Assembly: GCF_900110425.1 (NCBI RefSeq)
Contig: NZ_FODS01000016.1
Coordinates: forward strand, 1-64,000
Direction of reading: 5' to 3'
DNA: 64,000 bases
From: Salinihabitans flavidus
GTDB taxonomy: Bacteria; Pseudomonadota; Alphaproteobacteria; Rhodobacterales; Rhodobacteraceae
This document shows, one piece after another, positions 24,901-32,754 of this stretch (position 1 is the first letter of the stretch; every line of letters starts with the position of its first letter). The notes beneath the pieces are model-generated. The model was not told the origin of the DNA. It saw nothing but the letters and a program-made list of their open reading frames with translations, and did not search any database. A program made the translations under genes and the position numbers.

Positions 24901-26391
24901 ATGTCGAAAAGATTTTCCCGGCGTTTCATTCTTGGCGGTCTGTTTTCCGGCGTTGCGGGCGCGGCGCTGGCCAATGCGCCGCAGGTCTCGCTGCGTCCGC
25001 ATTTGCGGCCCGGCCAGGTGGCCCGCGGGGCGGTGCCCGAGGCCGGGGAGATCCTGTCGCAGGCCGGGTTGAGCGGGCGGGTGAGTTTCGCGGTCGCGGA
25101 GGTGAAAAGCGGGCGGATACTGGAAGGACACTCGCCACGAACCGGTCTGCCGCCGGCGAGTGTGACCAAGGCGATCACCTCGCTTTACGCGCTGGACACA
25201 TTGGGCGCCGATCATCGGTTCGAGACCATCCTGATCGGCACCGGCCCGGTGGAGAACGGGCGCCTGAAGGGCGATCTGGTACTCGCAGGAGGCGGCGATC
25301 CGACACTTGACACAGATGATCTCGCGGGGCTGGCGCAGAGCCTGAAGGCGCAGGGAATCCATGAGGTGACGGGGCGGTTCCTGATCTGGGGCGGGGCGCT
25401 GCCGTCGGTGCGGACGATCGACCCCGGGCAGCCCGAACACGTGGGATACAGCCCCGCGATTTCCGGGCTGGCACTCAATTTCAACCGGGTGCATTTCGAA
25501 TGGTCACGGGCCGAGTCGGGATGGAGCGTGCAGATGGACGCGCGATCCGGCCGTTATCGTCCGGGGGTGGAGGTCGCGCGGATGCAGGTCAAGGACCGCA
25601 CCACGCCTGTCTATACCTATGCTGACAGGGACGGGCGCGATCACTGGACGGTGGCCAGCGGCGCGCTTGGCAACGGCGGGGCACGCTGGCTTCCGGTGCG
25701 GCGGCCCGAGGTTTACGCGGGCGAGGTGATGCAGGTGCTGGCGCGGTCCAACGGTATTGTTCTTGAGCCGCCTGAGGTGGTGGCCTCGCGTCCCGGCGGC
25801 ACCGTTCTGGCGCGGCACCGAAGCGTCGATCTACTCTCTATCCTTCGGGACATGATGAAATACTCCACCAACATTACCGCAGAGATGGTGGGGCTTTCGG
25901 CGACGCGCGCGCGCGGGCTTGCGCCCGATGGGCTGGCACAATCTGCGGCGCACATGAGCGCCTGGGCGGCGGAGCGGCTGGGCATGACAAACGCGGCGCT
26001 GGTCGATCATTCGGGGCTGGGCGATGCCTCGCGTCTGCATGCCGGAGAGATGGCCGCGGCCCTTGCGGCGGTGAGCCGCGAAGAGCGGCTACGCCCGTTG
26101 ATGAAGCCTTTCGTGCTTCGGGATGCGAACGGGCGGCCGGACAAATCGCACCCCGTCGAGGTGCAGGCCAAGACCGGTACGCTCAACTTCGTGAGCGGGC
26201 TTGCCGGCTACATGAAGGGAACGGGCGGCACCGATCTGGCCTTCGCTATCTTTGTCGCCGATACCGAGACGCGCGCCGCGATCCCGCGCGAAGCGCGCGA
26301 ACGCCCCCCCGGCGCGCGCGTCTGGAACCGGAAGGCGAAGCAGCTTCAGCAAAAACTGATTGAACGCTGGGGCGCGGTTTACAGCAGCTAG
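24901..26391 (+). CDS. dacB: D-alanyl-D-alanine carboxypeptidase, PBP4/DacB type
   Basis: 496 residues from ATG 24901 (TTG 24895 is in frame but unnecessary). The active-site triad is present: SVTK (Ser87, Lys90), the SxN motif in YSTNITAEMVG, and KTG in QAKTGTLNFVSG, with the long PBP4 insert between the first two. The N-terminus reads SRRFILGG followed by a moderate hydrophobic stretch ending ALANA, resembling a twin-arginine signal. It trims or cuts peptidoglycan cross-links in the periplasm. Confidence 0.9.
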   Translation: MSKRFSRRFILGGLFSGVAGAALANAPQVSLRPHLRPGQVARGAVPEAGEILSQAGLSGRVSFAVAEVKSGRILEGHSPRTGLPPASVTKAITSLYALDTLGADHRFETILIGTGPVENGRLKGDLVLAGGGDPTLDTDDLAGLAQSLKAQGIHEVTGRFLIWGGALPSVRTIDPGQPEHVGYSPAISGLALNFNRVHFEWSRAESGWSVQMDARSGRYRPGVEVARMQVKDRTTPVYTYADRDGRDHWTVASGALGNGGARWLPVRRPEVYAGEVMQVLARSNGIVLEPPEVVASRPGGTVLARHRSVDLLSILRDMMKYSTNITAEMVGLSATRARGLAPDGLAQSAAHMSAWAAERLGMTNAALVDHSGLGDASRLHAGEMAAALAAVSREERLRPLMKPFVLRDANGRPDKSHPVEVQAKTGTLNFVSGLAGYMKGTGGTDLAFAIFVADTETRAAIPREARERPPGARVWNRKAKQLQQKLIERWGAVYSS

Positions 26392-26464
26392 GGGAGTCGT
26401 TGCGTCAGGCTTGATTGCCGGGCGGTAGCGCCCCACCATCGTTGGGACTGGAGGAAGCATCGAC

Positions 26465-27649
26465 ATGGACCTGAGTTGCAGCCCCGCCGAACAGGCCTTT
26501 CAAGGGCAGGTGCGCGCGTTCCTGCGTGACAATTTGCCCGAGGATCTTGCCGGGAAGGTGCGCGGCAACCGCCCGCTGAGCCGCGAGGACATGGACCGCT
26601 GGCACCGCATCCTGTCGCGGCAGGGCTGGCTTGGCGTGACATGGCCCAAGGCGTTTGGCGGGCCCGGCTGGGGCGCGGTGGAGCGGCATATCTTCGAGGA
26701 GGAATGCGCGCTGGCCTGCGCGCCGCGGATCGTGCCCTTCGGGCCCAACATGCTTGGCCCGGTGCTGATCAAGTTCGGCAGCCCGGCGCAGCAGGAGGCA
26801 TATCTGCCGCGCATCCTGAGCTGCGAGGACTGGTGGTGCCAGGGCTATTCGGAGCCGGGTGCGGGGTCGGATCTGGCCAGTCTGAAGACGAAAGCGGTGC
26901 GCGAGGGCGATCATTATGTGATCAACGGACAGAAGACATGGACCACGCTGGGGCAATACGCGAACCGGATTTTCTGTTTGGTTAGAACCTCCTGGGAGGG
27001 AAAGCCGCAGCAGGGGATCAGCTTCATCCTTGTCGATCTGGACACGCCGGGCATCGAGATGCGGCCCATTCGCCTGATCGAAGGGGGGCATGAGGTCAAC
27101 GAGGTGTTCTTCACCGATGTCCGGGTGCCCGCCGAGAACCTTGTGGGCGAGGAGAACATGGGCTGGACCATCGCCAAATACCTGCTTTTGCACGAGCGCA
27201 CCAATATCGCGGGGATCGGCTTCTCGATGCAGGCGTTCGAGGCGTTGAAAAAGCTGGCGCAGGAGGTGACGCGGGACGGAAAGCCGCTTTCGGAGGCGGA
27301 ATGGTTCGCCACGCGACTTGCACAAATCGAAACGGATCTGGCTGCATTGCGCATCACGAACCTGCGTATGTTGTCCAAAGCCGACAAAACCGGGGCACCG
27401 GGGCCGGAAAGCTCCATGTTGAAGATCAAGGGCACGCTGATTCGGCAGGCGCTCACCGATCTGTCGCGGCGGGCGCTGGGGCCGGGGGCGGCGGCGCTGC
27501 CGGGCACGCTGCCGGACAACCTCGGGCTGGTGCCACCCGAGCATGAACATGACGCGGCGGTTTATTTCAACATGCGCAAGATTTCCGTCTATGGCGGGTC
27601 GAACGAGATTCAGCGCAACATTCTTGCCAAGACCCTACTGGAGCTTTGA
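26465..27649 (+). CDS. acyl-CoA dehydrogenase, large subunit of a heteromeric pair
   Basis: 394 residues. QGYSEPGAGSDLASLKTKA and INGQKTWTTLGQYAN are acyl-CoA dehydrogenase signatures that contact FAD and substrate, and the C-terminal SVYGGSNEIQRNILAK is typical. The sequence resembles the large subunit of PimC/PimD-type or actinobacterial FadE-pair dehydrogenases. It would introduce an alpha-beta double bond, passing electrons to ETF. It starts just downstream of dacB and is followed after 3 bases by a second dehydrogenase gene, so the two proteins probably form one complex. Confidence 0.88.
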   Translation: MDLSCSPAEQAFQGQVRAFLRDNLPEDLAGKVRGNRPLSREDMDRWHRILSRQGWLGVTWPKAFGGPGWGAVERHIFEEECALACAPRIVPFGPNMLGPVLIKFGSPAQQEAYLPRILSCEDWWCQGYSEPGAGSDLASLKTKAVREGDHYVINGQKTWTTLGQYANRIFCLVRTSWEGKPQQGISFILVDLDTPGIEMRPIRLIEGGHEVNEVFFTDVRVPAENLVGEENMGWTIAKYLLLHERTNIAGIGFSMQAFEALKKLAQEVTRDGKPLSEAEWFATRLAQIETDLAALRITNLRMLSKADKTGAPGPESSMLKIKGTLIRQALTDLSRRALGPGAAALPGTLPDNLGLVPPEHEHDAAVYFNMRKISVYGGSNEIQRNILAKTLLEL

Positions 27650-27652
27650 GCC

Positions 27653-28720
27653 ATGCAGTTCGAGATGAGCGACGACAGGCAGATGCTTCAGGATATGCTG
27701 CGGCGCTACCTGTCTGAAAACTATGATATTTTGCATCGCAACGCGGTGGCCTACGCCGCGCCGTTCCATGACCCGGACCGCTGGCGCGCGCTGGCGGAAC
27801 TGGGCGTGTTGCAGGCGCTTGCGCCTGAGGCGGCGGGCGGGTTCGGCGGCGAGGGGTTCGACATCGCGGCGGTGTTCGAGGCGCTTGGCGGCGCGCTTTG
27901 TCCCGAGCCGGTGCTGCCGGTGGCGATGGCGGCGCCGCTTCTGATGGCGGCGGGGAGTGATCTTGAAACGTTGCTGGATGGGACGCGGCGGTACGGGGTG
28001 GCGATCGGTGAGGCGGAGGCGCCTTATAGTCTTTCCGGACGTCGGGCGTCACATGAAAAAGGACGGCTAACTGGCCGGAAAAGCGTGGTTTATGGCGGCG
28101 GCATTGCGGAGTCCCTCTTGGTCGCGGCGCGGCATGAAGGGGGCGGCATCGGCCTGTACGAGGTGGACGCCGCAGACGCGCAGATCCTGCCTTATGGCAT
28201 GATCGACGGCGGCGGAGCGGCGGAGGTGGTTCTTGAGCAAACGCCCGCGACCTGCCTAATTGAGGATGCGGAGGCGGCCCTTCAGGAGGCGTTGGATTTC
28301 GGCGCGCTGGCGCTCTGCGCGGAGGCGGTGGGGGCGATGGACGCGGTGCAGGCGATGCTGCTAGAGTACCTCAAGACTCGCCGCCAATTCGGTGTTCCCA
28401 TTGGGAAATTTCAGGTTCTGCAACACCGGGCCGTGGATCTTGCGGTGGAGATCGAGCAGGCCCGGTCGATCACCATCCTGGCCGCCAGCCGCATGAAAGA
28501 GCCGGACCGGAGTCGCCACGTTGCCATGGCCAAGGCGCTGATCGGTCAGGTCGCGGTGCTGGTGGCGGAAGAGGCAATCCAGATGCATGGCGGCATTGCG
28601 ATGACGTGGGAAGCGCCGGTGTCGCATTACGCCAAGCGGCTGGTGATGCTCGATGCCCAGCTTGGCGATCGGGACCACCATTTGCGCCGCCTGGCCGCCG
28701 GATACGCGAATCAGGGTTAA
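27653..28720 (+). CDS. acyl-CoA dehydrogenase, small/divergent subunit
   Basis: 355 residues, shorter and more divergent than its partner. The N-terminal domain is MSDDRQMLQDMLRRYLSENY, and the C-terminal helix domain has EYLKTRRQFGVPIGKFQVLQ and EEAIQMHGGIAMTWE. The middle beta-domain is eroded, as in small subunits of alpha2beta2 dehydrogenases where FAD is shared between chains. Coupled to the preceding gene. Its final codons and stop (ANQG-stop) lie inside repeat element copy B. Confidence 0.85.
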   Translation: MQFEMSDDRQMLQDMLRRYLSENYDILHRNAVAYAAPFHDPDRWRALAELGVLQALAPEAAGGFGGEGFDIAAVFEALGGALCPEPVLPVAMAAPLLMAAGSDLETLLDGTRRYGVAIGEAEAPYSLSGRRASHEKGRLTGRKSVVYGGGIAESLLVAARHEGGGIGLYEVDAADAQILPYGMIDGGGAAEVVLEQTPATCLIEDAEAALQEALDFGALALCAEAVGAMDAVQAMLLEYLKTRRQFGVPIGKFQVLQHRAVDLAVEIEQARSITILAASRMKEPDRSRHVAMAKALIGQVAVLVAEEAIQMHGGIAMTWEAPVSHYAKRLVMLDAQLGDRDHHLRRLAAGYANQG

Positions 28721-28840
28721 CGCTCTGAAATCGTGGAAAAACCCGTTTCGGTATCACGTCGGTAAAACGTCGGTATTGCGTCGGTGCCGGTGTCGCGGTT
28801 CGCGCCCTCGCGGGCGGTGTGAACGGGGCGGGCGTTGCGC
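28707..28840 (+). repeat. GTCGGTA phased-repeat element, copy B
   Basis: Boxes TTCGGTA, GTCGGTA, GTCGGTA, GTCGGTG start at 28747, 28758, 28769 and 28780, 11 bases apart. The left flank GCGAATCAGGGTTAA includes the stop codon of the acyl-CoA dehydrogenase gene, followed by GAAAAACCC. The right flank GTGTGAACGGGGCG matches the conserved right part. This is the most diverged of the four copies. Confidence 0.85.
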
Positions 28841-28964
28841 AACGCGTATTTTTCAAGGGTGAAACGGCGGGTGGGCACGGGGCCGCCCCGGCCCGTTTCG
28901 GGTTGCTGTGGGTGTCATCGAAATATCATGAAACTGCGGTTGCGGTTCGTCTGTCATTTCCATA

Positions 28965-28974
28965 ATTCATGAAT
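28965..28974. promoter_or_regulatory. candidate ArsR operator / arsR promoter
   Basis: ATTCATGAAT (28965-28974) is a perfect 10-bp palindrome ending one base before the arsR ATG. It overlaps a possible -10 box CATAAT (28961-28966). A related half, ATCATGAAA, lies at 28925-28933. ArsR repressors bind AT-rich dyads over their own promoters, so autorepression is likely. Confidence 0.5.
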
Positions 28975-28975
28975 C

Positions 28976-29341
28976 ATGGAAAAGAATGATGCCCTGGCCG
29001 CCTTTGCGGCGCTGAGCCAGCCGACACGGCTTGACGTGATCCGCCATCTGATCGCGGCGGGCGAGGACGGCTTGTTGGCCGGGGAGATTGCCGAGCGGCT
29101 TTCGGTGCGGGCCAACACGCTGTCGGCCAATCTGTCGATCCTGCTTCAGGCGGGGTTGGTGAGCAAGCGGCGCGAGGGGCGGTCGATCCGCTATTGCGCC
29201 GAGTTGGACGGGCTGCGCGCCCTGATCGGGTTCCTGTTGCAGGATTGCTGCGGCGGGCGGCCCGAACTTTGCCAGCCGCTGATCGAGAGTGTCGGCCGCG
29301 CCAGCGCTCCGCAGAATCAGAACGTGATGGAGGGATCATGA
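28976..29341 (+). CDS. arsR: ArsR-family arsenite-responsive repressor
   Basis: 121 residues. The winged helix runs through [19 protein letters not shown] and [21 protein letters not shown]. Cys91, Cys92 and Cys99 in [10 protein letters not shown] form the C-terminal As(III) site of the AfArsR-like subgroup. It represses the operon until arsenite binds. The start is probably leaderless: no Shine-Dalgarno and a -10-like box about 10 bases upstream. It overlaps acr3 by ATGA. Confidence 0.9.
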   Translation: MEKNDALAAFAALSQPTRLDVIRHLIAAGEDGLLAGEIAERLSVRANTLSANLSILLQAGLVSKRREGRSIRYCAELDGLRALIGFLLQDCCGGRPELCQPLIESVGRASAPQNQNVMEGS

Positions 29342-30396
29342 CGCAGAGCACGCAAGAGGCCGTGGCGGCTGGGCTTGGCCGTTTCGAACGCTGGCTGTCG
29401 GTCTGGGTCGCGCTGGCCATCGCGGCGGGGCTGACGCTTGGCACGCTGGTGCCCGGCGTCTTTGCCGCGCTGGCGGCGTGGGAGGTCGCCTCGGTCAACC
29501 TGCCGGTGGCGGTGCTGATCTGGGCGATGATCTATCCGATGATGGTGGGTGTGGATTTCGGAGCGCTGTCGCGTGTGGGCGAGCGGCCCAAGGGGCTTAT
29601 CATCACGCTTGTGGTCAACTGGCTGATCAAGCCGTTCAGCATGGCCGCGCTTGGCGTGTTGTTCTTCGAATATGTCTTTGCCGGGCTGATCCCGCCCGAC
29701 GATGCGCGCGCTTATCTGGCCGGTGTAATCCTTCTGGGCGCGGCGCCCTGCACGGCGATGGTGTTTGTCTGGTCGAACCTGACGCGGGGCGATGCCACCT
29801 ATACGCTTGTGCAGGTCAGCCTGAACGACGTGATCATGATCTTCGCCTTTGCGCCGATTGTCGCGGTGCTTCTGGGGGTGAGCGATATTTCCGTGCCCTG
29901 GGAAACGCTGGTTCTTTCGGTGGCGCTCTACGTGGCGCTGCCGCTGGCGGCGGGGCTGATCACGCGGCAGCGGCTGGCCCGCCGGGGTGGCGAGGCGGCC
30001 ATCGAGGCGTTCCGCGAGCGGCTGCGCCCGGCCTCTGTCCTGGGGCTTCTGGTGACGGTGGTGCTCTTGTTCGGGTTCCAGGGCGAGGTGATCCTTGACC
30101 GCCCGCTCGTGATCGCGCTGATCGCGGTGCCGCTTCTGATCCAGTCCTACGGGATTTTCGCCATCGCCTATGGCGCGGCGCGGATCTGGCGCGTGCCGTT
30201 CAACGTGGCGGCGCCCTGCGCGCTGATCGGGACATCGAATTTCTTTGAGCTGGCGGTCGCCGTGGCGATCAGCCTGTTCGGTCTGGGATCGGGCGCGGCG
30301 CTGGCCACGGTGGTGGGCGTGCTGGTCGAGGTGCCTGTCATGCTGTCGCTGGTGGCCTTTGCCAACCGCACGCAGGGATGGTTCCCCAAAGAATGA
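29338..30396 (+). CDS. acr3: ACR3-family arsenite efflux transporter
   Basis: 352 residues from the ATG overlapping the arsR stop; in-frame codons upstream lie inside arsR. Ten hydrophobic helices are expected, and [19 protein letters not shown] contains the essential cysteine of ACR3 permeases. [14 protein letters not shown] is another family block. It exports As(III) using the proton motive force. It lies between arsR and the GAPDH-like gene in one operon. Confidence 0.93.
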   Translation: MTQSTQEAVAAGLGRFERWLSVWVALAIAAGLTLGTLVPGVFAALAAWEVASVNLPVAVLIWAMIYPMMVGVDFGALSRVGERPKGLIITLVVNWLIKPFSMAALGVLFFEYVFAGLIPPDDARAYLAGVILLGAAPCTAMVFVWSNLTRGDATYTLVQVSLNDVIMIFAFAPIVAVLLGVSDISVPWETLVLSVALYVALPLAAGLITRQRLARRGGEAAIEAFRERLRPASVLGLLVTVVLLFGFQGEVILDRPLVIALIAVPLLIQSYGIFAIAYGAARIWRVPFNVAAPCALIGTSNFFELAVAVAISLFGLGSGAALATVVGVLVEVPVMLSLVAFANRTQGWFPKE

Positions 30397-30427
30397 TGCA
30401 CGGCGCATCGGTGCGAAGGAGATGGGT

Positions 30428-31438
30428 ATGACGAAAATCGCGATCAACGGGCTTGGCCGGATGGGCAAGCTGCTGGTGCGGCGGCTGTTCGATATCGGCG
30501 CGGCGGACGATCTGGTGCTGCTCAACGATCCGGGCGCGGATGCGGAGACGCACGCGCTGTTGCTGGAGTTCGACACGGTGCACGGGCGCTGGGACGCGCA
30601 TATCGGGTCTGGCGGCGGCGCGATCTCCGTCGGTGGGCGGGACATCCGGTTCACGCAGGAGAGCCGCCCCGGCGATCTGCCGCTGCGCGAGATGGGCGTC
30701 GATCTGGTGATCGAGTGTTCGGGCAAGTTCAAGAGCGCGGAAGCGCTCCGGCCCTATTTCGACGCCGGCGTGTCGCGGGTACTGGTGTCGGCCCCGGTGA
30801 AGGATGCCGAGGCGGCCAATATCGTCTATGGCGTCAACCACGACATCTTTGACCCGGCGGCGCACCGGATCGTCACCGCGGCGAGTTGCACGACAAACTG
30901 CCTTGCGCCGGTGGTGCAGGTGGTGCGCGAACATCTGGGCATCGAGCGGGCGAGTTTCACCACCATCCACGACGTGACCAACACGCAGGTCATCGCGGAC
31001 CGGGCGCACAAGGACCCGCGCCGGGCGCGCTCCGCGCTCAATTCGCTGATCCCGACGACGACGGGATCGGCCAAGGCGATCGTGCAGATCTTTCCCGATC
31101 TGGAGGGGCGGATCGGCGGGCACGCGGTGCGGGTGCCGTTGCTCAACGCCTCGCTGACGGACATGGTGTTCGAGGTGGCGCGCGACACCAGCGAGAGCGA
31201 GGTCAACGCGCTGATGCGCGAGGCGTCGGAGGGGCCGCTGCGGGGGATACTGGGCTATGAGACGCGGCCTTTGGTGAGCTGCGATTTCACCGATGACGCG
31301 CGCAGCGCGATTGTCGACGCCCCCTCGACCATGGTGATCGGCAAGCGGCAGGTGAAGATCTATGCGTGGTACGACAATGAATGGGGCTATGTCTGCCGAA
31401 TGGCGGATATTGCCGGGATGCTGCGCGGCGCGGCCTGA
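30428..31438 (+). CDS. ArsJ-associated glyceraldehyde-3-phosphate dehydrogenase
   Basis: 336 residues from ATG 30428, since AAGGAG (30416-30421) is well spaced for it but not for ATG 30422. INGLGRMGKLLVRRL binds NAD and SCTTNCLAP carries the catalytic cysteine; WYDNEWGY is at the C-terminus. GAPDH paralogues next to arsJ convert glyceraldehyde-3-phosphate plus arsenate to 1-arseno-3-phosphoglycerate. Position between acr3 and arsJ makes that role far more likely than central glycolysis. Confidence 0.92.
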   Translation: MTKIAINGLGRMGKLLVRRLFDIGAADDLVLLNDPGADAETHALLLEFDTVHGRWDAHIGSGGGAISVGGRDIRFTQESRPGDLPLREMGVDLVIECSGKFKSAEALRPYFDAGVSRVLVSAPVKDAEAANIVYGVNHDIFDPAAHRIVTAASCTTNCLAPVVQVVREHLGIERASFTTIHDVTNTQVIADRAHKDPRRARSALNSLIPTTTGSAKAIVQIFPDLEGRIGGHAVRVPLLNASLTDMVFEVARDTSESEVNALMREASEGPLRGILGYETRPLVSCDFTDDARSAIVDAPSTMVIGKRQVKIYAWYDNEWGYVCRMADIAGMLRGAA

Positions 31439-31450
31439 GCGGAGACGGCG

Positions 31451-32701
31451 ATGAGCGATGCCTCACCAGACGGGCGCGAGGGGCTGGCGGCCTATGTGAC
31501 CGTGACCGCCGCCTACTGGGCCTTCATGCTCAGCGACGGGGCGCTGCGGATGCTGGTTCTGCTGCATTTCCACACGGCGGGGTTCTCGCCGGTGCAGCTT
31601 GCCTATCTGTTCCTGCTTTACGAGGTGATGGGGGTTGTCACCAACCTGTCGGCGGGCTGGATCGCGGCGCGCTTCGGGCTGACCTCGACGCTCTATGCCG
31701 GGCTGGCGTTGCAGATCGGCGCGCTGATCGCGCTGGCGCAGCTTGATCCGGGCTGGAGCCTCGCGGCCTCTGTCGTCTTCGTGATGGCGGTGCAGGGGGT
31801 GTCGGGCGTGGCCAAGGACCTGTCGAAGATGTCGGCCAAATCGGCGGTGAAACTGCTGGCGCCATCCGAGGCGGGCGGGCTGTTCCGCTGGGTGGCCGTC
31901 CTCACGGGATCGAAGAACGCGGTCAAGGGGCTTGGCTTTCTGGTGGGCGCGGGGCTTCTGGCGCTGTGGGGGTTCGCGCCTTCCGTCTGGGCGATGGCGG
32001 CGGTTCTGGCGGTGATCCTTGCCGGGGTCGTGGCCTTCATGCCGCCGGGCCTGCCGGGGGGGAGCAAAGCGGCGAAATTCTCGCAGGTGTTTTCCAAGAA
32101 CGTGGATATCAACCGGCTCAGCCTGGCGCGGATGTTCCTGTTCGGCGCGCGCGACGTGTGGTTCGTGGTCGGCATCCCGGTTTATTTCCACGCGGTCCTG
32201 TCCGATGGCAGCGCGGCGGGGGACCGGGCGGCGTTCTTCATGGTGGGCGGGTTCATGGCGGTCTGGATCATCCTGTACGGCGGGGTGCAGGGGATGGCGC
32301 CGCGCATCCTGAAGGGGGCCGAGAAGACGACGCCCGAGATCGTGCATGCGGCGGTCGGCTGGGTCACGGCGCTGACGCTGATCCCGCTGGCGCTGGCGGC
32401 GGCGGCCTGGGCCGAGGTGCCGGGGTTGACCGGGGTGCTGGTGGCCGGATTGTTGGTGTTCGGCTTTGTCTTCGCGGTCAATTCCTCGGTGCATTCCTAC
32501 CTGATCCTCGCGTTTTCGAGCGCGGAGCGGGTGACGATGGACGTGGGGTTCTACTACATGTCGAACGCGGCTGGGCGGCTGATCGGCACGCTTTTGTCGG
32601 GGGTCTCGTATCAGCTTGGCGGGCTGCCGCTGTGTCTTGCGACGGCGGGGGCGATGGCGGGGGCCTCGGCGGTGGCGGCGGGGCGGCTGCGCGCACGGTA
32701 G
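31451..32701 (+). CDS. arsJ: organoarsenical efflux MFS transporter ArsJ
   Basis: 416 residues, twelve predicted helices. FMLSDGALRMLVLLHFHT, LYEVMGVVTNLSAGW, GVAKDLSKMSAKSAVK and FGARDVWFVVGIPVYF match ArsJ. It exports the unstable 1-arseno-3-phosphoglycerate made by the upstream GAPDH, which then falls apart outside, so arsenate is removed without reduction. It is the last gene of the operon. No arsC lies in the operon. Confidence 0.93.
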   Translation: MSDASPDGREGLAAYVTVTAAYWAFMLSDGALRMLVLLHFHTAGFSPVQLAYLFLLYEVMGVVTNLSAGWIAARFGLTSTLYAGLALQIGALIALAQLDPGWSLAASVVFVMAVQGVSGVAKDLSKMSAKSAVKLLAPSEAGGLFRWVAVLTGSKNAVKGLGFLVGAGLLALWGFAPSVWAMAAVLAVILAGVVAFMPPGLPGGSKAAKFSQVFSKNVDINRLSLARMFLFGARDVWFVVGIPVYFHAVLSDGSAAGDRAAFFMVGGFMAVWIILYGGVQGMAPRILKGAEKTTPEIVHAAVGWVTALTLIPLALAAAAWAEVPGLTGVLVAGLLVFGFVFAVNSSVHSYLILAFSSAERVTMDVGFYYMSNAAGRLIGTLLSGVSYQLGGLPLCLATAGAMAGASAVAAGRLRAR

Positions 32702-32717
32702 CGGCGCGCAACGGCGC

Positions 32718-32746
32718 TTGACCAGCGGACGCTTTGCGCTCATATC
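32718..32746 (+). promoter_or_regulatory. candidate lepA promoter implying a leaderless transcript
   Basis: TTGACC (32718-32723) and CATATC (32741-32746) are 17 bases apart. The lepA ATG begins 9 bases after the -10 box, so transcription would start at or within a base or two of the start codon. No Shine-Dalgarno is visible before the ATG, in agreement. Confidence 0.45.
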
Positions 32747-32754
32747 CCGGTGTC

